7,743 nucleotides of DNA. Source: an uncultured Clostridia bacterium (GTDB lineage: Bacteria; Bacillota; Clostridia; Oscillospirales; Acutalibacteraceae). Every line of letters starts with the position of its first letter. The stretch's first letter is position 1. Of this stretch, positions 1 to 5,307 are shown in pieces. The notes under the pieces were generated by a model. It had not been told where the DNA came from. It was given only the letters and a program-made list of their open reading frames with translations, and did no database searches. The position numbers and the translations under genes were made by a program. The stretch lies in NCBI GenBank assembly GCA_946405475.1, contig CAMJHI010000100.1, positions 1 to 7,743 of the forward strand, written 5' to 3'.

Positions 1-144
1 GGTCAGGTCGGGCGCAGCGCGCTGGAACTGGTGCTGGCCATTTACAAATCCTCTTACGAGCAAAAAACGGTTACTCTGCCGCTGGAAGCGGCTTCGACCC
101 TTGATTTCACGGGAATGTTTTCCCCATCAAAAAAGGAGAGATGA
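1..144 (+). CDS. Gfo/Idh/MocA-family oxidoreductase, C-terminal fragment
   Basis: The window opens inside this gene. Only the last 47 residues are visible, read in frame 1 up to TGA at 142-144. The segment GRSALELVLAIYKSSYEQKT followed by VTLPLE matches the usual C-terminal end of Gfo/Idh/MocA oxidoreductases. In that family a 'G..aLE..lAiy.S...g..V.LPL' stretch forms the last helix and strand after the NAD(P)-binding and substrate domains. These enzymes oxidise or reduce sugars, inositols and related polyols in the cytoplasm using NAD(P). The Rossmann fold and catalytic Lys/His lie upstream of the window, so neither substrate nor completeness can be judged. The stop overlaps the ATGA at 141-144, and the next gene starts at 147, so the two are probably co-transcribed and translationally linked. 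The family call is fairly good; the specific reaction is unknown. Confidence 0.72.
   Translation, partial: GQVGRSALELVLAIYKSSYEQKTVTLPLEAASTLDFTGMFSPSKKER
135..138 (+). promoter_or_regulatory. Ribosome binding site deciding the start at 147
   Basis: GGAG inside AAAAGGAGAG lies 8 bases before ATG 147 and only 2 before ATG 141. This favours the downstream ATG. The site sits inside the last codons of the preceding oxidoreductase gene, so the ribosome finishing that gene passes over it. Confidence 0.7.
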
Positions 145-146
145 CC

Positions 147-839
147 ATGTTCTGTCAAAACTGCGGCGCGGCCATTGAGCCCGGCGTCAAATTCTGCCCC
201 AATTGCGGCACACCCTGCGATGTTCAGTCTGCCGCAAATACTGCCCCTGCGGCCGAACCGACGGTTGTTCAGCCCGCCGCTCCGTCGCCTGCGCAGCAGA
301 GTGCTTATGCTGCTCCCGCATATCCGCAGCCAGCCGCTCCGGTCGGTTCTCACCCGTATCATGAACTGGGCGGTTTCCTGCAATTTCTGGCGATCATGTA
401 TTCCTACATCGTGCCGGTTATCCTGATTCTGGGCGCGATCGGCGTTCTCGGTAAGCTCGTCGGCATTGGCTTTTTCAACGGCAAGATCATTGCCAATCTG
501 ATCCTGACGCTGGCCAATTCCGGCATTTCGGCCTGGTTCAGCATTCGCATCGGCAAGCAGATCAGGCAAAAGAACACGGCTTTTTTGGAGACGTATCAGC
601 AGATGGCGATCGTCAACGTGGTCTGTTCGTTCCTGATCACGCTGGTCGGCCAGGGCTTTTTCAACGCGATCGGTACGCTGATCGGCACCGCGCTCGGCTG
701 TTTTCTGATCAACCTGTATTACGTCAAATCCGTGCGGGTGAGAACGTATATGGGCACGGACGAATACCTGAAGAAGAGCCTTTTCAACAAAAACACACAG
801 GCGCCCGCCCCGGCGGACGGCAGCCAGAACACGCTTTGA
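147..839 (+). CDS. Zinc-ribbon membrane protein, DUF2569-like
   Basis: This encodes 230 residues. Residues 3-20 form a treble-type zinc ribbon with Cys at 3, 6, 17 and 20 (FCQNCG...FCPNCG), so it should bind one zinc. A Pro/Ala/Gln-rich, probably disordered linker follows (about 25-70). The rest is hydrophobic, with about four predicted membrane helices near 77-103, 112-133, 152-168 and 170-192. The 'ELGGFLQF' entry to helix 1 and the 'YYVKSVRVRTYM' exit after the last helix resemble the DUF2569 family, an integral membrane group of unknown function. Zinc ribbons joined by a flexible linker to membrane domains are common in Firmicutes, but their role is mostly unknown. I chose ATG 147 over ATG 141 because GGAG at 135-138 is 8 bases from 147 and only 2 from 141. 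No enzyme motif is visible. The gene call is firm; the family match is moderate; no function is proposed. Confidence 0.88.
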   Translation: MFCQNCGAAIEPGVKFCPNCGTPCDVQSAANTAPAAEPTVVQPAAPSPAQQSAYAAPAYPQPAAPVGSHPYHELGGFLQFLAIMYSYIVPVILILGAIGVLGKLVGIGFFNGKIIANLILTLANSGISAWFSIRIGKQIRQKNTAFLETYQQMAIVNVVCSFLITLVGQGFFNAIGTLIGTALGCFLINLYYVKSVRVRTYMGTDEYLKKSLFNKNTQAPAPADGSQNTL

Positions 840-870
840 TCCGACTTTTCTGACGGATCGCACCGTGAAA

Positions 871-874
871 GGAG
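871..874 (+). promoter_or_regulatory. Ribosome binding site deciding the start at 882
   Basis: GGAG in GAAAGGAGAATG lies 7 bases before ATG 882 but only 1 base before the in-frame ATG 876. The 882 start places proline directly after the initiator Met, as the tautomerase chemistry requires, so spacing and biochemistry agree. Confidence 0.8.
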
Positions 875-881
875 AATGACC

Positions 882-1223
882 ATGCCTTTTATTCAGACCA
901 AAACGAATTGTTCCGTTTCCGCCGATCAGGAAAAAGCCCTGAAAACCCGCTTCGGCAAAACCATTGAGCATTTGCCCGGGAAAACCGAGCGGTGGCTGAT
1001 GCTCGATTTTGAAGATAACTGCCGCATGTGGTTCGGCGGCAGCGACGCGCCCTGCGCCTTTCTTGAAGTCAAGCTGTTCGGCAGAGCAGGCGGCAGCAGC
1101 TGTGATCAGCTCACCGCTGCGATCACCGAGGACATCGGCGCGGTGCTCGGTGTTCCCGCCGACCGCGTTTACGTCAAATATGAAGAGATCGACCACTGGG
1201 GCTGGAACCGCAGTAATTTTTAA
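882..1223 (+). CDS. MIF-type tautomerase (macrophage migration inhibitory factor family)
   Basis: This encodes 113 residues, close to the 114-115 of animal MIF. The family is in the tautomerase superfamily: trimers of a beta-alpha-beta repeat that use the N-terminal proline, freed by Met removal, as the general base in keto-enol tautomerisation of phenylpyruvate-like substrates. Visible matches to MIF, numbered from Pro1, are: Pro1, then FIQTKTN; Lys33 near the MIF Lys32 position; FGGSDAPCAF at 50-59, matching FGGSSEPCAL; FGRAGG at 65-70; DRVYVKY at 93-99, matching DRVYINY; and a C-terminal GWNRSNF resembling GWNNSTF. The second Cys of the CxxC redox motif of animal MIF is absent (C57-A-F-L60), and Asn97 of MIF is Lys98 here. 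There is no signal peptide, so it is cytoplasmic unless released some other way. It lies between a membrane protein and an alpha/beta hydrolase, 12 bases before the latter. The family is near certain; the natural substrate is unknown. Confidence 0.93.
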   Translation: MPFIQTKTNCSVSADQEKALKTRFGKTIEHLPGKTERWLMLDFEDNCRMWFGGSDAPCAFLEVKLFGRAGGSSCDQLTAAITEDIGAVLGVPADRVYVKYEEIDHWGWNRSNF

Positions 1224-1235
1224 CGGGGTGAGTTT

Positions 1236-2201
1236 ATGCCGATCGTCATTCTGATCATTGTTCTCGTTCTTCTCGTGCTGCTCGCCGTGTTCACCGGCGT
1301 CGGCGTGAAGCTGTCGATCATGCGCCCGAAATCGGACGAGGTCGATTTTGAAAAACTCAGCGAGCGCCACAAGATCCGTTACAAGATCCGTCAGCGCAAC
1401 AACCAGTATCTTTACGACAGAAACCCCGAGGACGTTTCCATTGAGGATCGCTTCGGCCACACGCTGCGCGCGTGGTTCGTGCCGGGGCGCAACGCCAAAA
1501 AATTCGTCATCTGCGTGCATGGCTACAAGTGCAACGGGCCGGATGAATTCAGCCACATGCTGCCGTTTTACAACGAGCGGCTCGGGTTCAACTATCTGCT
1601 GCCCGATCACGCCGCCCACGGCAGAAGCACCGGCAAATTCATCGGTTTCGGCGCGTATGAGGCCGAAAACGTGCTGCGCTGGGTCGATTACCTGATCGAC
1701 CGTTTCGGCGACGACATCGAGATCGTGCTGCACGGCATTTCCATGGGCGCGGCCACCGTCATGCTCTGCAACGAGAGCGACCCGCAGCCGCAGGTCAAAG
1801 CGGTGATCGAGGATTGCGGCTACACCCGCGCCTACGAGATCCTCGACTTTACGCAAAAGAACATGGTCGGCTTCACCATTCCGATGATGACCCCGTGTAT
1901 CAACCTGTTCTGCCGTCTCTTCCTCGGCTACGATATGCGCAAGGCCGATTGTCTGGGCCGCATGCCGCAGGCAAAGGTGCCCATGCTGTTCATCCACGGC
2001 ACCAACGATCCGACGGTCCCGTTTGAAATGGGCGAAAAGCTGTTTGCGGCCTGTCAGGTGCCCAAGGATCATCTGTGGGTCAAGGACGCGGTCCACGCCT
2101 ACAGTTACTATGACGCCAAAGAAGAATATGAAGAAAAAGTGATCTCGTTCCTGCAGCCGTATCTGGCGCCGGACGAGAAAAACACGGATATCGGGGTGTA
2201 A
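1236..2201 (+). CDS. Alpha/beta hydrolase with N-terminal membrane helix
   Basis: This encodes 321 residues. Residues 2-24 are a strongly hydrophobic helix (IVILIIVLVLLVLLAVF-like), so the enzyme is probably membrane-anchored. The rest is an alpha/beta hydrolase of the serine aminopeptidase/BAAT-like type, 'DUF/hydrolase of the S9 superfamily'. The motifs appear in order: the oxyanion-hole strand VICVHGYKCNG, the PDHAAHGRS turn, the nucleophile elbow GISMG with Ser169, the acid Asp258 in FIHGTNDPTVP, and His287 in DAVHAYSY. The complete triad implies an active esterase, lipase, acyltransferase or peptidase; the substrate cannot be told. The segment after the helix is rich in Lys/Arg (KLSIMRPK, then RHKIRYKIRQR), which by the positive-inside rule would put the catalytic domain in the cytoplasm, so topology is uncertain. 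It ends 3 bases before the kinase gene, so the two are very likely co-translated. GGGGTGAG at 1225-1232 serves as ribosome site. Confidence 0.92.
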   Translation: MPIVILIIVLVLLVLLAVFTGVGVKLSIMRPKSDEVDFEKLSERHKIRYKIRQRNNQYLYDRNPEDVSIEDRFGHTLRAWFVPGRNAKKFVICVHGYKCNGPDEFSHMLPFYNERLGFNYLLPDHAAHGRSTGKFIGFGAYEAENVLRWVDYLIDRFGDDIEIVLHGISMGAATVMLCNESDPQPQVKAVIEDCGYTRAYEILDFTQKNMVGFTIPMMTPCINLFCRLFLGYDMRKADCLGRMPQAKVPMLFIHGTNDPTVPFEMGEKLFAACQVPKDHLWVKDAVHAYSYYDAKEEYEEKVISFLQPYLAPDEKNTDIGV

Positions 2202-2204
2202 GAA

Positions 2205-3167
2205 ATGCCTGTTTATCTCGGGATCGACGGCGGTAAAACGCGCACGACCGCCATTGCCGCCGATGAAAACGGAAGAATACTTGCCAAGGCCGAGGGCGGC
2301 AGCATTGATTATAACCGCATCCCGCTGGCCAAGGCGCGCAAAAACCTCAAGCTCATTCTTGAGGTTTTGGCCGAAAAAACAGAGGATCAGCCTTGCATTG
2401 CGGCCGCCATCGGGTTAACGTCGCTGACCGGCCGCGCCGGCAAGCGCGACACGGCGGCGCTGTGCGGCGGCATCCTCACGTGCGATCGTCTGCTGATCGA
2501 CCGCGATATTTACATTGCCATGCAGTGCATCCGTCAGCCCGGCGCGCGGGCGGTCGTGATCAGCGGCGTCGGTTCCTGCGTGGCGGTCGAGGATGAATAC
2601 GGCGAGCGCTCCTGTTACGGCAACTGGGGCGCGCTGCTGGGCGATGAGGGCAGCGGTTACCACATCGCGCTTGACGCCATCCGCTATGCGCTGCGTGCCG
2701 AGCAGGGGCTGGAACCGCCCACAAGGCTGGTCAATGAAGTCTATGATTATTTTGAGATCGGCAGCTTCGCCGAATTAAAAGCGCAGCTTGAAACGCAGAC
2801 GCTCGATCCCAAACGGATCTCCGATTTTGCGGGGCGTGTGTTCCATTGCGCCAAGCACGGCGATCAGGCGGCCGCCGCCATTGCCTGCGCGCAGGCGATG
2901 CAGCTGGCCGACATGGTGAAAACCATGCTCGAGCCGCTGCCGCCCGATACCTTCATCGGGCTGTGGGGCGGCATCTTCCGCTATAATCGCCTGTACCGCA
3001 ACGAATTTGCCGCTCGTCTGCTGGAGCAGAGCGGTGAATATCAGATCCGGATGCTGGATTATCCGGCCGAATGCGGCGCGCTGTTCGCCGCCTATCAGCT
3101 CGGCGGCGTGACCATCACCGACGAAATTTTGAAAAATACGGATGTGTACCGCGGGGTGCGCGTCTGA
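2205..3167 (+). CDS. BadF/BadG-type ATPase, N-acetylglucosamine-kinase-like sugar kinase
   Basis: This encodes 320 residues, a normal length for the bacterial BadF/BadG/BcrA/BcrD ATPase family of the ASKHA (actin/hexokinase) fold. That family includes N-acetylglucosamine and glucosamine kinases. Residues 5-14 (LGIDGGKTRT) form the phosphate-1 loop. Asp101 in LLIDRDIYIA sits where the catalytic base Asp is expected. GVGS at 121-124 is the phosphate-2 loop, where relatives usually have GTGS. GNWGALLGDEGSGY, with GDEGSG at 146-151, is the hallmark of the GlcNAc-kinase branch. 'GLWGGIFRYN' near 256-265 resembles the adenosine-binding strand, and the protein closes with the usual 'ECGALFAAYQLGG'. 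It is probably a cytoplasmic kinase using ATP on an amino sugar or similar hexose. The activators of 2-hydroxyacyl dehydratases in this fold are a less likely alternative, since the Cys pair of their Fe-S site is not seen. It lies between the hydrolase (3-base gap) and the transporter (15-base gap). Confidence 0.9.
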   Translation: MPVYLGIDGGKTRTTAIAADENGRILAKAEGGSIDYNRIPLAKARKNLKLILEVLAEKTEDQPCIAAAIGLTSLTGRAGKRDTAALCGGILTCDRLLIDRDIYIAMQCIRQPGARAVVISGVGSCVAVEDEYGERSCYGNWGALLGDEGSGYHIALDAIRYALRAEQGLEPPTRLVNEVYDYFEIGSFAELKAQLETQTLDPKRISDFAGRVFHCAKHGDQAAAAIACAQAMQLADMVKTMLEPLPPDTFIGLWGGIFRYNRLYRNEFAARLLEQSGEYQIRMLDYPAECGALFAAYQLGGVTITDEILKNTDVYRGVRV

Positions 3168-3182
3168 CACAGGATAGTAAAC

Positions 3183-4415
3183 ATGGGTTCCAATTCAAAA
3201 CACATCAACCGCGTTTATCTTCTTTGCTGGGTCGTTTATTGCTGCTCCTACTTCGGACGCTATAACTTTTCCGCCGCCATTGCCGATATTGTCAATCAGG
3301 GCTTGTACACCAAAACGCAGATGGGCATCGTCGGCACGGTGTTTTTTGTCGTTTACGGCAGCGGTCAGCTCATCAACGGCATTCTGGGCGACCGTTTTTC
3401 GCCCTATAAAATGATCTTTTTCGGCACCTTTGTGTCGTCGATCGCCAATTTTTGCATGTGTTACGCCCCGAACCTGACCTGGCTTTGTATCGTCTGGGGC
3501 GTGAACGGCTTTGCGCAGTCCATGCTTTGGGCGCCCATCATCTACATCGTGTCCAACACCATGCAGGGGAATTCGCTTAAAAATGCGGAAGCCGGGCTGG
3601 CGGCCACGATGCCCGCCGGTACGCTCTCGGCTTATGCCGTTACGGCGTTCGTCATCCGCGCCGGATCGTGGAAGACTGTTTTTATGATCGCCGCTGCTGT
3701 GTTAATGGCGATCAGCCTCATCTGGGGCGTTCACGCGCTTTGCCTCGGCAAAGAAAAGCGCGCCATCGTGCCGCTGCACCGTCAAAGTGAAACCAATGAA
3801 TCGAAAAAGAGCTTTTTCCGGGTCGCGGCCGCTTCGGGCTTTGTGTTCATGATCCTGCCCGTGGTGCTCCACGCCATGCTCAAAGACGGCGTGATGAGCT
3901 GGGTGCCGACCATGATCATGGAGCTGTTCCAAGTCACCCCGTCGTTTTCCACCATGCTCACCATCGTTTTGCCCGTGCTGAATTTCTTCGGTGCCGTGGT
4001 GGTCACCCTGATCTACAACCGCGGCAAGCTCAGCGAAGCCCGCATTGCCTGCCTGTTTTTTGCCTTTGCGCTGCTGCCGCTCACGGCGCTGCTGTTCATT
4101 CGGCACTATACGCCGCTTGTCAGCGTGCTTCTGTTATCCATGATCACCTCCGCCATGTGCGGCATCAACCACATTTTCTTAACGCTGATTCCCGTCTGCT
4201 TTGCCAGAGAGGGGAGAGCGGCCACCATGGCCGGTGTGATCGACTGCGTGGCCTACGCCGGCAGCGCGATCTCCACGTATGGCTTCGGCAAAATCTCCGA
4301 GAGCTTCGGCTGGTCGAAGCTGATCGGCTTTTGGGTGGGGTTTGCCGCCGTTGCGCTGCTGTTCTGCCTGCTTCTGATCAAAAAATGGGAAAGCTACCGC
4401 AGGATGGGATCCTAA
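3183..4415 (+). CDS. OPA-family major facilitator transporter (GlpT/UhpT relative)
   Basis: This encodes 410 residues with about 12 hydrophobic segments, a little shorter than GlpT (about 450). The opening 'YCCSYFGRYNFSAAI' matches the helix 1 signature of organophosphate:phosphate antiporters (YxxRxNF), and Arg26 corresponds to Arg45 of GlpT, one of two arginines that bind phosphate. 'GQLINGILGDRFSPYKM' is the loop 2-3 major-facilitator motif. In the second half 'AMLKDGVMSWVPTMI' aligns with 'LLRYGILDWSPTYL' of GlpT, and Lys234 replaces the second arginine (Arg269). Known members exchange glycerol-3-phosphate, hexose phosphates or phosphoglycerate for phosphate across the inner membrane; the Clostridia branch with this LKDG-like motif is largely uncharacterised. 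AGGA at 3171-3174 lies 8 bases before the start. It sits between the sugar kinase and a serine hydrolase that begins 1 base after its stop. The family is secure; the substrate is unknown. Confidence 0.92.
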   Translation: MGSNSKHINRVYLLCWVVYCCSYFGRYNFSAAIADIVNQGLYTKTQMGIVGTVFFVVYGSGQLINGILGDRFSPYKMIFFGTFVSSIANFCMCYAPNLTWLCIVWGVNGFAQSMLWAPIIYIVSNTMQGNSLKNAEAGLAATMPAGTLSAYAVTAFVIRAGSWKTVFMIAAAVLMAISLIWGVHALCLGKEKRAIVPLHRQSETNESKKSFFRVAAASGFVFMILPVVLHAMLKDGVMSWVPTMIMELFQVTPSFSTMLTIVLPVLNFFGAVVVTLIYNRGKLSEARIACLFFAFALLPLTALLFIRHYTPLVSVLLLSMITSAMCGINHIFLTLIPVCFAREGRAATMAGVIDCVAYAGSAISTYGFGKISESFGWSKLIGFWVGFAAVALLFCLLLIKKWESYRRMGS

Positions 4416-4416
4416 G

Positions 4417-5289
4417 ATGAACAACTCCTTTTTCAACGCCGTTCTGGCCGAAACCGACCCGATGTATGACGCGGCCGTCATCACGGCAAGCGGAACGGAA
4501 TACTGGAAGAACGAAAGTTGCAATTATTGCAACAACAGCCATTCCGTCACCAAGTTTTTCTTTGCCACCGCCGTCGGCATTCTGGAAGGGCAGGGCAGAT
4601 TGAGCCGGACCGATTCGGTCACTTCGTTCTTTTCGCCCGATGATTTGCCCGCCGATTACGACAAAAAATGGGATCGGGTCACGGTGGAGGACGCGCTGCG
4701 CCACAAGACCGGCCTGGATACGATCCCCTACGGCGTGGATGAAGACGACGACCGGGCGAAGATCGGCGACGATTATCTGAAATATGTGTTTTCCCTGAAA
4801 ATCGAACAAAAAACAGGGGAGTACCGCCGCTATTCCGACGCAGCTTATTATTTGATTTCGCAAATCATCACCAAAGCCGCCGGCATGAACGCCGAACGCT
4901 TTCTGAACGAAGCCGTCTTTCTGCCGCTGCAGTTCCGGCAGTGGGCGCTGGCCAAGTGCCCGAAAGGGATTCCGATCGGCGGGGGCGGACTTTACGCGCG
5001 CAGCGACGACGTTGCCAAGCTCGGTTACGTTTACGCCTGCGGCGGCGTTTATCAGAATAAACGCATCCTGCCCGAGGGCTGGATCACCGACGCCATGAAA
5101 AATGACTACGCCTGCACGCAGTTCCGCGATACTGACGTGTTTGTCAAAACCGGCGCCAAAGGGCAGATGGTCGCGTTTTCGCGGCAGCGCCGCGCCGCCG
5201 TCGCGTGGCACGGCTATTCCAACGAGGGCAACGCGCGAAACGACCGGCTGCTCGAAGCGTTTGTGCGATTTTTAGACGAATGTGAATAA
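4417..5289 (+). CDS. Serine hydrolase, class C beta-lactamase/S12 fold, cytoplasmic
   Basis: This encodes 290 residues, short compared with about 360-400 for class C beta-lactamases. The three active-site motifs are in order: S43-V-T-K46 (SxxK, nucleophile Ser43 and base Lys46), Y139-S-D141 in the place of YxN, and K244-T-G246. 'VEDALRHKTGLD' and 'GGGGLYARSDDVAKLGY' are further family signatures seen in this group. The fold is shared by beta-lactamases, D-Ala-D-Ala peptidases and esterases such as EstB. There is no signal peptide or hydrophobic N-terminus, so it should act in the cytoplasm. That argues against antibiotic resistance or cell-wall work and favours an esterase, amidase or peptidase acting on something imported. 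The start is 1 base past the transporter stop, with AGGATGGGA at 4401-4409 as the likely ribosome site, so transporter and hydrolase are probably co-translated. The fold is secure; the substrate is unknown. Confidence 0.9.
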   Translation: MNNSFFNAVLAETDPMYDAAVITASGTEYWKNESCNYCNNSHSVTKFFFATAVGILEGQGRLSRTDSVTSFFSPDDLPADYDKKWDRVTVEDALRHKTGLDTIPYGVDEDDDRAKIGDDYLKYVFSLKIEQKTGEYRRYSDAAYYLISQIITKAAGMNAERFLNEAVFLPLQFRQWALAKCPKGIPIGGGGLYARSDDVAKLGYVYACGGVYQNKRILPEGWITDAMKNDYACTQFRDTDVFVKTGAKGQMVAFSRQRRAAVAWHGYSNEGNARNDRLLEAFVRFLDECE

Positions 5290-5295
5290 ATGAAC

Positions 5296-5300
5296 AGGAG
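5296..5300 (+). promoter_or_regulatory. Ribosome binding site deciding the start at 5308
   Basis: AGGAG lies 7 bases before ATG 5308 but downstream of the in-frame ATG 5290, which directly abuts the preceding stop TAA. A start at 5290 would have no such site in a useful position, so 5308 is preferred. Confidence 0.75.
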
Positions 5301-5307
5301 TGACGAT

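Noticed and set aside
838..859. GATCCG...CGGATC inverted repeat after the zinc-ribbon gene, a possible terminator
   Set aside because: The stem is only 6 bp around a 10-base loop and overlaps the stop codon. No run of T follows, and a ribosome site for the next gene comes 12 bases later, so a terminator is unlikely.
54..2096. A 680-codon open frame on the - strand spanning three genes
   Set aside because: It lies antisense to the zinc-ribbon, MIF and hydrolase genes, which have clear family motifs and ribosome sites. Its translation is rich in His, Arg, Asp and Ala with no recognisable domain. Long antisense frames are expected where G/C is favoured at third positions. Its length is unusual, but ribosome profiling would be needed to revive it.
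4378..5211. A 277-codon open frame on the - strand inside the S12 hydrolase gene
   Set aside because: It is a shadow of a gene with intact SxxK, Tyr and KTG motifs; there is no independent evidence for expression.
4417..5289. An antibiotic resistance beta-lactamase
   Set aside because: There is no signal peptide, the enzyme is short, the YxN motif reads YSD, and the neighbours are sugar-related genes. The fold is also used by esterases and peptidases.
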